This document shows positions 1 to 9,689 of a stretch of 64,000 nucleotides of DNA, one piece after another. How positions within the stretch are numbered: position 1 is the stretch's first letter; every line of letters starts with the position of its first letter. The position numbers were made by a program, and so were the translations under genes. The notes beneath the pieces are model-generated. The model searched no databases. It had not been told where the DNA came from and saw only the letters and a list, made by a program, of their open reading frames with translations. This DNA comes from Pirellulales bacterium (GTDB taxonomy: Bacteria > Planctomycetota > Planctomycetia > Pirellulales > Thermoguttaceae): assembly GCA_016935315.1 (NCBI GenBank), contig JAFGRD010000051.1:35941-99940 (forward strand), read 5' to 3'.

Positions 1-58
1 CTGGATCCTTGTGTCTGGGTCCTTGTGTCTGATCCGCGTGACCGCAACGGCCGATATC

Positions 59-86
59 TTGACATATCGAGATATCTCGATATAGT
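59..86 (+). promoter_or_regulatory. arsR promoter
   Basis: A TTGACA hexamer (59-64) and TATAGT (81-86) are separated by 16 bp, a good match to a housekeeping sigma promoter. Transcription would begin near 93, close to the first ATG of the regulator, so either the message is leaderless or translation starts at the second ATG (123). Confidence 0.7.
64..83. promoter_or_regulatory. Palindromic operator of the ArsR-type regulator
   Basis: A perfect 20-bp palindrome with two 10-bp arms, ATATCGAGAT and ATCTCGATAT, fills the spacer and overlaps the -10 box of the promoter. A bound dimer would block RNA polymerase, the usual autorepression arrangement of ArsR/SmtB proteins. That the adjacent regulator binds here is inferred from position and symmetry. 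Confidence 0.75.
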
Positions 87-92
87 GACTAT

Positions 93-419
93 ATGCACCC
101 TGCCACGAAAGAGCCCTTGACGATGCTGCCGCTGGAGTCTCTCGCCGAAGCGGCCGAGTGTCTGAAGACGCTGGGACATCCGGTTCGGCTGCGGATAGTG
201 GAGATTCTGATGCAGGGGGAATACGCGGTCAACGAAATCGCCCGACTGTGTGGACTACCCCCCCATCAGGCGTGTCAGCATCTGAGGCTGCTGAAGAGCC
301 ATGGGCTGCTGGGAAGCGCGCGTCGCGGGCGGGCCGTTTTCTATGCGATCACCGACCCGCGACTACCGCGATTGCTGGGCTGTATTCGGGCTACCTGCAA
401 TCCGGGTGAGCAACTTTAA
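93..419 (+). CDS. ArsR/SmtB-family winged-helix transcriptional regulator
   Basis: A 108-residue ArsR-type repressor. The typical start LKTLGHPVRLRIVEIL is followed by a winged helix (about residues 44-85) with recognition helix around PPHQACQHLRLLKSHGLL and wing RRGRAVFYAI. The classical metal motif ELCVCDL is absent. Cysteines at 23, 53, 61, 97 and 102 remain, so a thiol or persulfide switch of the SqrR/BigR kind is possible, though their spacing is not diagnostic. It lies 27 bp upstream of a persulfide-handling flavoenzyme and very likely controls it and itself through the palindrome at 64-83. The start may be ATG 93 or ATG 123; the latter has GAAAGAG upstream and a sensible leader from the predicted promoter. 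Confidence 0.85.
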   Translation: MHPATKEPLTMLPLESLAEAAECLKTLGHPVRLRIVEILMQGEYAVNEIARLCGLPPHQACQHLRLLKSHGLLGSARRGRAVFYAITDPRLPRLLGCIRATCNPGEQL

Positions 420-446
420 CGGCCCGAACATGCGGATGGGAGCCAG

Positions 447-2954
447 ATGAACATGTCGCCGCGAAAACGAATTCTGATTGTCGGTGGTGTGGCGGGCGGC
501 GCTTCGGCGGCTGCCCGGGCACGGCGTCTCTCGGAAGAAGCCGAAATCGTCTTGTTTGAACGGGGCGAACACGTTTCCTTCGCCAATTGCGGATTGCCTT
601 ACCACATCGGCGGCACCATCACCGACCGTGATCGGTTGTTGGTGCAAACGCCCAAGGGCATGAGGGAGCGTTTCCGGATCGACGTGAGGACCCGAAGCGA
701 GGTCACCCGCATCAGTCGCGACCAGCGGCGGGTGACGGTCCGCAGTCTGGAGACGGGCGAAGAGAGTCGCGAGCCGTACGACGTGCTGATTCTCAGCCCG
801 GGAGCAGAACCGCTCCGCCCACCGATCCCGGGGGCCGACCATCAACGGGTCTTCACGCTTCGCAACCTCCACGACATGGATGCGATCAAGCGGGTCGTCG
901 ACGAGTCGAGTCCTGACCGTGCAGTCGTTGTCGGCGGCGGATACATCGGTCTGGAGATGGCAGAAGCCTTGCGCCATCGTGACGTCGGCGTCACGCTGGT
1001 GGAGATGGCCGATCAGGTCTTCGTGGCGGCCGATCCGGAAATGGTCACACCGATCCACCAGCAGTTGCAGTCCCACGGCGTGGACCTTCGTCTGGGCACC
1101 TCGATCACGGCCATCCACGAAGAGAACGGTCAACTGAAGACGGTATTAAGCAGTGGCCAGGCGGTGGAATGCCAATTGGTGATTCTGGCCGTGGGTGTCC
1201 GCCCCGAGGTTGCCTTGGCCCGCGAAGCGGGGATCGAGATCGGCCCGACGGGCGGCATCGTCGTCGATGCGCACCAGCGCACCAGCGATCCGAACGTATA
1301 CGCCGTGGGCGATGCCGTCGAAGTCACGCATCTGGTGGACGGCCGGAAGACGCTGCTCCCGCTGGCCGGGCCCGCCAACCGGCAAGGGCGGATTGCGGCC
1401 GACAATGCCTTGGGGCGGGCCAGCCAGTATACGGGGAGCCAAGGCACGGCCATCTGCAAGGTCTTCGATCTGGCCATCGGCATGACCGGGATGAGCGAGA
1501 AGGCGCTGAAGCAGGCCGATATCGAGTGCGAGAAGGTCTACGTCCATCCGGCCAACCACGCCGGCTACTATCCCGGCGCCGTTCAGATCAGCCTGAAGTT
1601 GCTGTTCGATCCGGGCAGTGGCAGGATTCTGGGGGCCCAAGCGGTCGGCGCCGCTGGCGTAGACAAGCGGATTGACGTGTTGGCGGTGGCGCTGCGGGCG
1701 GGCCTGACGGTTCACGATCTGGCCCAGCAGGAGCTCTCGTACGCCCCGCCGTACGGTTCGGCCAAGGACCCGATCAACTACGCTGGTTTCGTCGCCGCCA
1801 ATGTACTCGACGGCGACGCAAAGCTCTGCCACGTGGAGGACGTGCTGCACCCCGACCAAAGCCAAATGCTGCTGGACGTTCGCACCCCGGCGGAGACGGA
1901 GGCCGGCACGATCCCGGGGGCCAAGAGTGTCCCGGTGGACGAGCTCCGCGAGCGTCTCGACGAGTTGCCCCGCGATCGAGAGCTGCTGGTATTCTGCCAT
2001 GTGGGGCTGCGGGGCTACATCGCCTGCCGCATCCTTGCGCAACACGGATTCGCCTGCCGCAATCTCAGCGGCGGCTACAAGACCTATCGAGCCGCCACGA
2101 CCGTCAAGGTGGCGGCGGAACGAACGGAGTTGGAGGCCGTTGGAACGGAGGAGATCGCCGACGACACGGGCGAGCGTACGCCGATCTCGACATCCGAGGA
2201 GCGAGTGCGGCCCGAGATCGTCAAGGAGATCGACGCCCGATCGCTGCAATGTCCCGGACCCATTGTGAAGTTGAAAGCGGAACTCGATGCGGTTGCCGAA
2301 GGCCAAGCCGTAGCGATCGTCGCCAGCGACCCCGGTTTTCCAAGCGATGTGGCGGCCTGGTGCGAAAGCACGGGAAACCGGCTCCTGGACATTTCGACCG
2401 ACAACGGGGCTTGCCGAGCGACGATCGTCCGGCTCAGCCGCCCCGCCCCGGCGGTGTCGGCGGAGGCGACTCTTGGCGTGTCCTCCAAGAACAAGACGAT
2501 TGTGGTCTTCAGCGGCGATCTGGACAAGGCCCTGGCCGGGTTCGTCATCGCCAACGGCGCCGCCGCCATGGGCAGCCGCGTGACGATGTTCTTCACGTTT
2601 TGGGGCATCAACGTGCTCCGCAAGTCCCGGGGAATGCGCGTGAAGAAGAACCCGATCGAACGCGTGTTCGGCTGGATGATGCCTCGCGGCGCCGATCGGT
2701 TGAAGCTCTCGAAGATGAACATGGGCGGCATGGGGGCGGCGATGATCAAGGGTATCATGCAACGAAAGAACGTCGACTCGTTGCCTGAGATGATCCGTTC
2801 GGCCCAAGCGGCCGGAGTCCGTCTGATCGCCTGTTCGATGAGCATGGGCCTGATGGGGATCCACCGTGAGGAGCTCATCGACGGCGTGGAAGAAGGCGGC
2901 GTGGCCCTGTACCTCAACCAGGCCGAGGCGGGAAACGTGAATCTGTTCATCTGA
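447..2954 (+). CDS. Multidomain CoA-disulfide/persulfide reductase (FAD-NADH, rhodanese, TusA, DsrE)
   Basis: An 835-residue fusion of four sulfur-transfer modules. Residues 1-450 form a pyridine-nucleotide disulfide oxidoreductase with FAD motif GGVAGGASAAARARR and a single redox cysteine C48 in SFANCGLPYH, the signature of CoA-disulfide reductase/NADH persulfide reductase. A rhodanese domain follows (about 465-560, catalytic C517 in FCHVGLRG). Next is a TusA-like domain with the CPGP motif (C602), and finally a DsrE-like domain (about 680-835) with ACSMSMGLMGI. These families reduce persulfides or carry sulfane sulfur, so the protein probably detoxifies or relays cytoplasmic sulfane sulfur using NAD(P)H. 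It is cotranscribed with the ArsR-type gene. The architecture is known in other bacteria; the substrate cannot be read from sequence. Confidence 0.9.
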   Translation: MNMSPRKRILIVGGVAGGASAAARARRLSEEAEIVLFERGEHVSFANCGLPYHIGGTITDRDRLLVQTPKGMRERFRIDVRTRSEVTRISRDQRRVTVRSLETGEESREPYDVLILSPGAEPLRPPIPGADHQRVFTLRNLHDMDAIKRVVDESSPDRAVVVGGGYIGLEMAEALRHRDVGVTLVEMADQVFVAADPEMVTPIHQQLQSHGVDLRLGTSITAIHEENGQLKTVLSSGQAVECQLVILAVGVRPEVALAREAGIEIGPTGGIVVDAHQRTSDPNVYAVGDAVEVTHLVDGRKTLLPLAGPANRQGRIAADNALGRASQYTGSQGTAICKVFDLAIGMTGMSEKALKQADIECEKVYVHPANHAGYYPGAVQISLKLLFDPGSGRILGAQAVGAAGVDKRIDVLAVALRAGLTVHDLAQQELSYAPPYGSAKDPINYAGFVAANVLDGDAKLCHVEDVLHPDQSQMLLDVRTPAETEAGTIPGAKSVPVDELRERLDELPRDRELLVFCHVGLRGYIACRILAQHGFACRNLSGGYKTYRAATTVKVAAERTELEAVGTEEIADDTGERTPISTSEERVRPEIVKEIDARSLQCPGPIVKLKAELDAVAEGQAVAIVASDPGFPSDVAAWCESTGNRLLDISTDNGACRATIVRLSRPAPAVSAEATLGVSSKNKTIVVFSGDLDKALAGFVIANGAAAMGSRVTMFFTFWGINVLRKSRGMRVKKNPIERVFGWMMPRGADRLKLSKMNMGGMGAAMIKGIMQRKNVDSLPEMIRSAQAAGVRLIACSMSMGLMGIHREELIDGVEEGGVALYLNQAEAGNVNLFI

Positions 2955-3071
2955 TGGATCGCCGCCACCTCACCGGCAAGCGGCGACCCGCCAGGCAGCC
3001 ACCGGCGGCCGTGAATTCGGGGCCTCGCCCCCCGGATAGGCCCCCTGCCACAAATCGGCGGGATTCTGCTA

Positions 3072-3104
3072 CAATGCCCAACTTGTTCTTTTACGAGTCC
3101 TTGG
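3072..3104 (+). repeat. Solo copy of a ~30-bp repeat end
   Basis: The stretch beginning CAATGCCCAACTTGTTC recurs almost unchanged at 25429-25462 and, inverted, at 25231-25264, where the two copies bound a ~230-bp element. Here only one end is present, in the leader of tyrA. It reads as a short peptide on paper, but its presence in three intergenic places argues for a non-coding repeat. Confidence 0.75.
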
Positions 3105-3131
3105 CTTGCGGAGAGCTGCTCGGGGATACTC

Positions 3132-3977
3132 ATGAATCGCCTGGAAAACGTGGCCATCGTTGGGGTGGGTCTGATTGGGGGATCGATTGGATTGGCCTTG
3201 CGGCAGCGCGGGCTGGCCGAGAAGGTGACCGGTATCGGACGGCGGCAAGTCAGTCTGCGGATCGCCCGGCGCGTCGGGGCAGTGACCAACACCTCGATCG
3301 ATCTGGCCAAGGGCGTTGCCGGAGCCGACCTGGTCGTCGTCTGCACGCCCGTGGGGCGAATCGTCGAGGATGTCCGACGCGCGGCCGAGTATTGCCCCAA
3401 GGGGACGCTGATCACCGACACCGGCAGCACCAAGCGGACGATTGTCGAAGCCCTGGATACCGGGCTCCCGCGGAAGTGCCGTTTCCTGGGCGGCCACCCG
3501 TTGGCCGGTGGCGAAAGGGGCGGCCCGGTCAATGCCCAGCCGGAGCTGTTCAACGGCCACGTGGCCGTCATTACCCCGACGATGAACACCCGAGCCGAGG
3601 ATTTCGACCTGCTCGAAGAGTTTTGGATGAGCCTGGGGTCGATGGTCGTTCAGATGCCGGCCGCCGAGCACGATCGGGCCTTGGCGATGACCAGCCACCT
3701 GCCGCATGTCGCCGCCACGGCGTTGGCGGCAATCATTCCGGAGCAACTCTTCCGGCTGACCGGCACGGGGTTTTGGGACACCACGCGCCTGGCCTGCGGC
3801 GATCCGTCTCTCTGGATGCAAATCCTCGAGCTCAACCGCGATCATGTGCTCTCGGCGCTGGAGGAGTATGGAGGCACATTGGCCGCCTTGCACGCCGCCA
3901 TCCGCGACGGCAATCAGGCCGAACTGGAACGAATCCTCACTACAGCCAAGAAGAACCGCGATGCTTTGGGAAGTTGA
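3132..3977 (+). CDS. tyrA: Prephenate dehydrogenase
   Basis: A 281-residue NAD(P)-dependent prephenate or arogenate dehydrogenase of tyrosine biosynthesis. The N-terminal Rossmann fold shows [17 protein letters not shown] (GxGxxG at 11-16). The hallmark [12 protein letters not shown] and [13 protein letters not shown] segments follow, with the substrate and catalytic region around [11 protein letters not shown]. No chorismate mutase or ACT domain is attached, so it is the short monofunctional form. The stop codon lies 17 bp inside the following purL gene, so the two are probably translationally coupled although their pathways differ. The 178 bp upstream carry a solo repeat end. Confidence 0.93.
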   Translation: MNRLENVAIVGVGLIGGSIGLALRQRGLAEKVTGIGRRQVSLRIARRVGAVTNTSIDLAKGVAGADLVVVCTPVGRIVEDVRRAAEYCPKGTLITDTGSTKRTIVEALDTGLPRKCRFLGGHPLAGGERGGPVNAQPELFNGHVAVITPTMNTRAEDFDLLEEFWMSLGSMVVQMPAAEHDRALAMTSHLPHVAATALAAIIPEQLFRLTGTGFWDTTRLACGDPSLWMQILELNRDHVLSALEEYGGTLAALHAAIRDGNQAELERILTTAKKNRDALGS

Positions 3978-6930
3978 CATCTATCCGGCCCACGGCCAGC
4001 CGGACTTGATCGCCGGCCGGGTGGCCGCGTCGGCCGCCGAGTTGGGATTGACGGAAGACCTGACCGTTCGCTCGGGCCGCGGATACCTGATCCAGGGAGA
4101 CCTCGACCGAGACCAGGTGACGCGAATTGCACACGAGCTGTTGGCGGATCGGGTCGTCGAGCGCACGGTCGTGGCTCCGGTGGGGGATGCGGCGTTGGCC
4201 GAGGCGCCGGAGGGTCACCCTCGCCTGATTCACGTGTTGGCCAAACCCGGTGTGATGGACCCGGTGGCCCAGAGCGCGCTGCAGGCCATCGCCGATTTCG
4301 ACATCGACGCCGAAGCGGTCCGTACGCTGAAGAAGTACTGGATCGGCCCGCTGGCCGACGACCGACTCGACCTGCTCTGCTCGAAAGTCCTGGCCAACGA
4401 CGCCATTGAGCAGGTGATCGTGGGGCCGCTGGACTTCGAGCGCCTCGAGTTCGGCTCGCCCTATGTGCTCAAGCCGGTGACCGTGCCGATCCGCAACATG
4501 GACGACGCGACCCTGCGGCGGTTCAGCCTTGAAGGACAACTCTACCTCTCGCTGACCGAAATGCAGACGATCCGCGCCCACTTCGACTCTCTGGGCCGCG
4601 AGCCGACCGACGTCGAATTGGAGACCATCGCACAAACCTGGAGCGAGCATTGCAGCCACAAGACGCTGGCCGGGCGGATCCGTTACCGAGATTCGCGGGG
4701 CGAGCGGCAGTTCGACAACATGCTCAAGGAGACGATCTTCGCCGCCACCGTGAGAATCCGCCAATCGCTCGGCGAGGACGACTGGTGCGTGAGCGTCTTC
4801 GAGGACAACGCGGGCGTGATCCGGTTCGACGAGAAGTACAACGTCGTTTTCAAGGTGGAAACGCACAACCACCCCTCGGCCTTGGAGCCGTACGGCGGAG
4901 CCAATACGGGCATCGGCGGCGTGATCCGCGATCCGATGGGCACCGGCATGGGCGCCAAGCCGATCTGCAACACCGATGTCTTCTGCTTCGCGCCGCCGGA
5001 TACGCCGTTCGGAGAGATCCCCCCCGGCGTACTCCACCCGCGGCGGGTCATGCAGGGGGTCGTCGCCGGTGTCCGCGACTACGGCAATCGCATGGGCATC
5101 CCCACAGTCAACGGCGCGATCTACTTCGACCCACGATATCTGGGCAATCCGCTGGTCTATTGCGGCAACATCGGCCTGATTCCCCGCGAGAAGTCCTTTA
5201 AGGAGGCCAAACCGGGCGACCTGATCGTCGCGCTGGGAGGACGCACCGGACGCGACGGCATCCACGGTGCCACGTTCAGCTCGGCCGAGTTGACCAGCCA
5301 GAGCGAGACCGTCTCCGGCGGGGCCGTGCAGATCGGCAACGCGATCACCGAGAAGATGCTGCTGGATGTACTCCTGGTCGCTCGTGACCGGGGGCTTTAC
5401 CACGCCGTGACCGATTGCGGGGCCGGCGGGTTCTCCAGTGCCGTAGGCGAGATGGGCGAGAAAATCGGTGCCGAAGTCTGGTTGGAACGCGCACCGGTGA
5501 AATACGAAGGGCTCTCGTACACCGAGATCTGGATTTCCGAGGCCCAGGAACGCATGGTGGTCGCCGTGCCGGAATGGCGCTGGGAGGAACTGTCGCAGTT
5601 GTGTGAATCCGAAGGTGTCGAGGCTACGGTGATCGGCAAGTTCGTGCCGACGGGCCGCTTGGTGCTGAAGTACGCCGACCACCAGGTGGCCGACCTGTCC
5701 ATGGAGTTTTTGCACGACGGCCGCCCGCCGGTCGTTCGCGACGCGGTATACACGCCGCCCGCCGTCGAGGCGGAGACGCCACCGCAGAAGGCAACCTGGG
5801 ACTATACGGATGAGCTGCTCCGCATCCTCGGCTCGTTGAACGTGTGCTCGAAGGAATGGGTGGTCCGCCAGTACGACCACGAGGTGCAGGGCGGCAGCGC
5901 GATCAAGCCGCTGGTGGGCGTGCGGAACGACGGTCCGGGGGACGCCGCCGTGTTGCGGCCGGTGCTCGATTCGCGACGCGGCATCGTCATCGCCTGCGGC
6001 ATGAATCCGCTCTACGGCGACTTCGACACGTACTGGATGGCCGCCAGTGCGATCGACGAGGCAGTCCGCAACTGCGTGGCCGTGGGGGCCGACCCGAGCC
6101 GCATTGCCATCCTCGACAATTTCTGTTGGGGCAACACCGATCGGCCCGAGACGCTCGGCTCGCTGGTGCGGGCGGCCTTGGCCTGCTACGACGTGGCCAC
6201 GGTGCTGGGCACGCCGTTCGTCAGCGGCAAAGACAGCCTCAACAACGAGTTCCGACCCGAGGGCGCCGAGGAACCGATCTCGATCCCGCCGTCGCTGTTG
6301 ATCAGTGCGTTAGGCCAGGTCGACGACGTGGGCCGCTGTGTGACGATGGACCTGAAGCAGCCGGGGAACCATCTTTACCAGGTCGGCCTGACGCGAAGAG
6401 AAATGGGCGGGTCGCACTACGCATGGATCGGGCGACGTGCCGGCGGTCAAGTGCCCAAGGTCGATGCCGAGTCGGCCAAGAGAACCTTCGCCGCGCTGCA
6501 TCGTGCGATCGATGCCGGGCTGGTCCGCGCGTGCCACGATTTGAGCGAGGGGGGCTTGGCCGCGGCGGCGGCGGAAATGGCGTTTGCAGGAGGTCTGGGG
6601 GCGAGGATCGCCCTGGGCACCGTGCCTCATGAGATCGACTTGCAGGAGCAGGCCGACGACGTGGCCGTGCTGTTGTTCAGCGAATCGAACACCCGTTTTC
6701 TCGTTGAGATATCGCCCGAGAATGCCGAGGCATTTGAGGCGATGCTCGGCGAGGCGGCCCATGCGATGATCGGCGAGGTAGTCGACAGCGGCAAACTGGA
6801 GATTCTCGGTCCCGCCCGGCCGATTCCCGACGGCGAGCCGGGAGAGACCGGCACGCCGCTGGTCGTCGAAGCCAACTTGGAGACCTTGAAGGAGGCGTGG
6901 CAGAAGCCGTTGCGGTGGCCCGCCTATTGA
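3961..6930 (+). CDS. purL: Phosphoribosylformylglycinamidine synthase, synthetase subunit with fused PurS-like N-terminus
   Basis: This 989-residue ATP-dependent FGAM synthase catalyses step four of purine synthesis. The N-terminal ~180 residues contain two PurS-like stretches (starting at residue 1 and again near [17 protein letters not shown]). The synthetase core follows, with WSEHCSHKT (from W227), the ETHNHPS motif (H302, H304), [13 protein letters not shown], and a second AIRS-type half ending in [18 protein letters not shown]. No glutaminase domain is present; purQ follows 33 bp downstream. It is thus intermediate between small PurL (~740 residues) with separate PurS and the ~1300-residue one-chain enzyme. 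ATG 3961 overlaps the tyrA stop; the frame remains open to 3844, but that part lies wholly inside tyrA. Confidence 0.93.
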   Translation: MLWEVDIYPAHGQPDLIAGRVAASAAELGLTEDLTVRSGRGYLIQGDLDRDQVTRIAHELLADRVVERTVVAPVGDAALAEAPEGHPRLIHVLAKPGVMDPVAQSALQAIADFDIDAEAVRTLKKYWIGPLADDRLDLLCSKVLANDAIEQVIVGPLDFERLEFGSPYVLKPVTVPIRNMDDATLRRFSLEGQLYLSLTEMQTIRAHFDSLGREPTDVELETIAQTWSEHCSHKTLAGRIRYRDSRGERQFDNMLKETIFAATVRIRQSLGEDDWCVSVFEDNAGVIRFDEKYNVVFKVETHNHPSALEPYGGANTGIGGVIRDPMGTGMGAKPICNTDVFCFAPPDTPFGEIPPGVLHPRRVMQGVVAGVRDYGNRMGIPTVNGAIYFDPRYLGNPLVYCGNIGLIPREKSFKEAKPGDLIVALGGRTGRDGIHGATFSSAELTSQSETVSGGAVQIGNAITEKMLLDVLLVARDRGLYHAVTDCGAGGFSSAVGEMGEKIGAEVWLERAPVKYEGLSYTEIWISEAQERMVVAVPEWRWEELSQLCESEGVEATVIGKFVPTGRLVLKYADHQVADLSMEFLHDGRPPVVRDAVYTPPAVEAETPPQKATWDYTDELLRILGSLNVCSKEWVVRQYDHEVQGGSAIKPLVGVRNDGPGDAAVLRPVLDSRRGIVIACGMNPLYGDFDTYWMAASAIDEAVRNCVAVGADPSRIAILDNFCWGNTDRPETLGSLVRAALACYDVATVLGTPFVSGKDSLNNEFRPEGAEEPISIPPSLLISALGQVDDVGRCVTMDLKQPGNHLYQVGLTRREMGGSHYAWIGRRAGGQVPKVDAESAKRTFAALHRAIDAGLVRACHDLSEGGLAAAAAEMAFAGGLGARIALGTVPHEIDLQEQADDVAVLLFSESNTRFLVEISPENAEAFEAMLGEAAHAMIGEVVDSGKLEILGPARPIPDGEPGETGTPLVVEANLETLKEAWQKPLRWPAY

Positions 6931-6963
6931 CGTCTGACGATCCCTTGACAACCGACCAGCACC

Positions 6964-7794
6964 ATGCCCCAGCCGAACGTCCTTATTCTTCGTGCCCCCG
7001 GCACAAACTGTGACCTGGAAACTGCCTTCGCCTTCGAGAAAGCCGGCGGCAAGGCGGAACTGCTGCACATCAACCGGCTCTTGGAGAACCCCGGCCTGTT
7101 CGAACGGTTCCAGATCCTCTGCATTCCCGGCGGTTTCAGCTACGGCGACGACGTGGCTGCCGGTCGCATTCTCGGCAACCAGATCCAGCACCACCTCGCC
7201 GAACAGATGACCCGATTCCAGGCGGAAGGGAAGTTGATCCTCGGCATCTGCAACGGCTTCCAGGTGCTGATCAGGCTGGGAGTGCTGCTCGACCGCGATC
7301 CGCCACAGGCCCCGCCGGTCACGCTGACTTGTAACGGCTCGGGCAAGTTCGAAGATCGCTGGGTGCGGCTCGACGTCCAGGGAGCCAAGTGTGTATTCCT
7401 GTCCGGTATCGACTCGATGTACCTGCCGGTAGCGCATGCGGAAGGGAAGTTTGTGGCCCGCGACGAGGACGTGCTCTCCCGATTGGGCGACAACGGGCAA
7501 CTCGTGCTGCGCTACCTGCCGCTGGATGGGCAGGATCGGCGCGGGGAGAAGGCCCGCAGTTCATGCGACCGTGATTTCGGGGTCTCGTGCCAAGTGCCGT
7601 ATCCCGACAATCCAAACGGTTCGGTGGCCGACGTGGCGGGCATCTGTGATGCCACGGGCCGCGTGTTGGGACTGATGCCGCACCCCGAACGGCACGTCGA
7701 TCCGACGCATCATCCCCGCTGGACCCGCGGCGAAGCCGGCCAACTCGGCGACGGTCTGCAAGTATTCGTCAACGCGGTGCGATATTTCGCCTGA
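6964..7794 (+). CDS. purQ: Phosphoribosylformylglycinamidine synthase, glutaminase subunit
   Basis: A 276-residue class I glutamine amidotransferase that supplies ammonia to PurL. The catalytic triad is visible: nucleophile C96 in GICNGFQ, with H240 and E242 in LMPHPERH. The oxyanion region is CIPGGFSYGDDVAAGRI. It is somewhat longer than the ~225-residue B. subtilis protein because of inserts around residues 105-195, as in other PurQ that pair with longer PurL forms. It follows purL by 33 bp on the same strand and is surely cotranscribed. Confidence 0.94.
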   Translation: MPQPNVLILRAPGTNCDLETAFAFEKAGGKAELLHINRLLENPGLFERFQILCIPGGFSYGDDVAAGRILGNQIQHHLAEQMTRFQAEGKLILGICNGFQVLIRLGVLLDRDPPQAPPVTLTCNGSGKFEDRWVRLDVQGAKCVFLSGIDSMYLPVAHAEGKFVARDEDVLSRLGDNGQLVLRYLPLDGQDRRGEKARSSCDRDFGVSCQVPYPDNPNGSVADVAGICDATGRVLGLMPHPERHVDPTHHPRWTRGEAGQLGDGLQVFVNAVRYFA

Positions 7795-7851
7795 CTGGCC
7801 CTCGGGGTCTCCGGGGCCTATAATTGGCTGGGTTCCCGAAGGAGGTGTGTC

Positions 7852-8040
7852 ATGACCGATCAGCCGACGTTGTCGGAAGCGGAATGGTCCTTGGTGGCCG
7901 ATCTGCTGGAGCGCGAACGGGGCGAGTTGTCGGTGGAGATCCGCCACACGCGCACGAGCACCGTTCGAGAGGAACTGCGTCAACGAGAGAAAACGGTCAA
8001 GGGGATGCTGAACCGTCTGCATCAGCCGACGGAAACCTGA
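7852..8040 (+). CDS. Small conserved-looking protein of unknown function
   Basis: A 62-residue hydrophilic, charged, mostly helical peptide (SEAEWSLVADLLERERGEL, then REELRQREKTVKGMLNRL) with no recognised domain. Evidence for a real gene is good: a near-consensus Shine-Dalgarno AAGGAGGTG at 7839-7847 with ideal spacing, a TATAAT hexamer at 7819-7824, and a perfect palindrome right after the stop. The helical composition suggests a small dimeric coiled coil or partner-binding peptide. I cannot assign a function. It sits between purQ and the convergent spoVG. Confidence 0.7.
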   Translation: MTDQPTLSEAEWSLVADLLERERGELSVEIRHTRTSTVREELRQREKTVKGMLNRLHQPTET

Positions 8041-8043
8041 CCA

Positions 8044-8059
8044 CAGCACACGTGTGCTG
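8044..8059. terminator. Candidate terminator palindrome after the small gene
   Basis: A perfect 16-bp palindrome CAGCACACGTGTGCTG begins 4 bp after the stop codon. It has no loop or T-run, so it may instead be a protein site; position favours a 3'-end hairpin. Confidence 0.35.
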
Positions 8060-8152
8060 CCGCGGCCCCCGGCTTGGGCCACGCTCCGAGAAAGCCGGAG
8101 AAGTGAGCGCTCCTGTCTGGGGCGCCTCTGTGCAGGACTGGTCTGTCCGGAA

Positions 8153-8737
8153 TTACTCGAAGATTCCGGATCCAAACCCCTCGTTGGACGTCTGCTTGGG
8201 CTGCGGCTGCTGTGCGGGAACTCGGTGAGGACCACGGGGCTTTTCCGCGCCCTGGATCTGCCTTGGTTCGACCGGCTGCGGCTCGGTCGACGCGGGCGAT
8301 GACGACGCGACCGCCGGCTGGGCGTGGTCGAAGTCGTCGTAGCTGGGGATATATCCGGGCTGACTCGCCCGGTCCTTCTCCTCAAGGAAGGCCTTGATGA
8401 CCCGTTCTTGGATCATTTCCCGACACATCGAGTTAATCGGATGCGCGATGTCGGCATACAGCTTGGCACGACCTTCCTCGTCCTTGATTGCTAGCTGCTC
8501 CTTCAACCGTGCGCCGCACTGGTTGCAGAAGGCCGAGCGCAGATGATTCTTGCAACCGCACTGGGGACAGTGGGCGGTCAACTTGCGACTGGGCATCGCG
8601 ACAAAGGGCCCCGTGGCCCCTTCGATGATCTTCAGATCGCGGACGACGAACGCATCGTCGAAGGTGATCGAACAGAATGCCTGGAGTCGCTCTCCCGGCT
8701 CGTCCATGAGCTTGACGCGAACCTCGGTGATTTCCAC
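8153..8737 (-). CDS. spoVG: SpoVG-family nucleic-acid-binding protein with an internal zinc ribbon
   Basis: A 194-residue member of the SpoVG family, small DNA/RNA-binding regulators. The SpoVG fold is split. The first part ([38 protein letters not shown]; residues 2-52) is joined to the second part ([19 protein letters not shown]; about 96-115) by an insert with a four-cysteine zinc ribbon, C57/C60 and C71/C74. The ordinary protein is ~85-100 residues. A proline- and glutamine-rich tail from about residue 125 is probably disordered. I chose the GTG at 8737 because TAAGGAGAA precedes it and homology starts exactly there; an upstream extension to 8863 would run into ispE. It lies 28 bp downstream of ispE, a neighbourhood also seen in Bacillus. 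Confidence 0.85.
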   Translation of the reverse strand: MEITEVRVKLMDEPGERLQAFCSITFDDAFVVRDLKIIEGATGPFVAMPSRKLTAHCPQCGCKNHLRSAFCNQCGARLKEQLAIKDEEGRAKLYADIAHPINSMCREMIQERVIKAFLEEKDRASQPGYIPSYDDFDHAQPAVASSSPASTEPQPVEPRQIQGAEKPRGPHRVPAQQPQPKQTSNEGFGSGIFE

Positions 8738-8765
8738 GGCCGTTCTCCTTACGTTTGCGGGCGAT

Positions 8766-9689
8766 TTAACGGCAACTTCGCACTGCAAAGACGTTACCCA
8801 CGCCGTTTGCCTGTAAACGTCTCGCGATGCGTTGCGCATGCCTCGCGTGACGGCAAAGCCCAAAGTAGGATGTTCCGCTTCCGCTCATTCCGTGCCCCCA
8901 AAAGTCCTCGTCTGCAAACCGCTGCTGCAAACGGCAGATCCAGGGTGATAATGTCTCGGCAGCCGGCCGCAACCGGTTGAACAGAAGCCGGCCGACTTCT
9001 TTTGTGTCTCCTGCAGAAAGGGCCTTACGAAGCGGTTCGACGGCTTTCGGTTTCCCGGCGGGCCGACAGACATCGTATACGGCGGCCGTCGACAAACCGA
9101 CCGGAGGGCGCACCAACACAAAGCTCAGGTTCACTGCCCGCGCGATCGGCACAACCTGCTCACCTCGGCCCCGGCAAATGGCCGGACCACCGACAAGGAA
9201 GAACGGTACGTCGCTGCCCAGCTCGGCAGCCATCCGCGCCAACTCGCCGGGCGCCCGACCCAGACCCCACCCTTCGTTGGCGGCCACCAACGCGGCCGCC
9301 GCGTCGCTCGATCCTCCGCCGAGCCCCGCTTCCGTAGGGATTCGTTTGACGAGCCGCAATCTTGCCCCACGACCAGTGCCCACGCGATGCCGAAGCAACT
9401 CGACCGCCCGCACTACCAGGTTGTCGCTTCCCTCGGGCAACGTATCCGGCCCGGTGTCGTCCGACTCAGGGCCGCAACTGCCGCCCGATTCCAGAAGCCT
9501 CTCGCACTCCAGTTTGATCTGCCCGCTTGGCTCCTCTCGGAAATACAAAGTGTCGTACAAATCCACGGGACACATGAGCGTTTCAATCTCATGGTATCCG
9601 TCAGCACGTTGGGCCAGCACCTCGAAAAACAGGTTCAACTTTGCCGGTGCATTCACCACGATGTCAACCGCGGACCGACGGACGTACAT
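8766..9689 (-). CDS. ispE: 4-diphosphocytidyl-2-C-methyl-D-erythritol kinase
   Basis: A 307-residue GHMP kinase of the non-mevalonate isoprenoid pathway that phosphorylates CDP-methylerythritol at O2. Seen are the N-terminal substrate motif [12 protein letters not shown] (catalytic lysine K17), the GHMP ATP loop [17 protein letters not shown] (about 118-134, with D129 as the likely base), and the C-terminal [12 protein letters not shown] loop. It is slightly longer than the E. coli enzyme (283) because of an acidic insert around residues 68-90. It is first in a minus-strand pair with spoVG. No clear ribosome-binding site precedes ATG 9689, and the internal GTG at VDIVVNAP is an alternative. 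Confidence 0.94.
   Translation of the reverse strand: MYVRRSAVDIVVNAPAKLNLFFEVLAQRADGYHEIETLMCPVDLYDTLYFREEPSGQIKLECERLLESGGSCGPESDDTGPDTLPEGSDNLVVRAVELLRHRVGTGRGARLRLVKRIPTEAGLGGGSSDAAAALVAANEGWGLGRAPGELARMAAELGSDVPFFLVGGPAICRGRGEQVVPIARAVNLSFVLVRPPVGLSTAAVYDVCRPAGKPKAVEPLRKALSAGDTKEVGRLLFNRLRPAAETLSPWICRLQQRFADEDFWGHGMSGSGTSYFGLCRHARHAQRIARRLQANGVGNVFAVRSCR

Noticed and set aside
3940..5880. A 646-codon antisense frame across purL
   Set aside because: purL is unmistakable and the antisense frame follows the third-position GC bias only.
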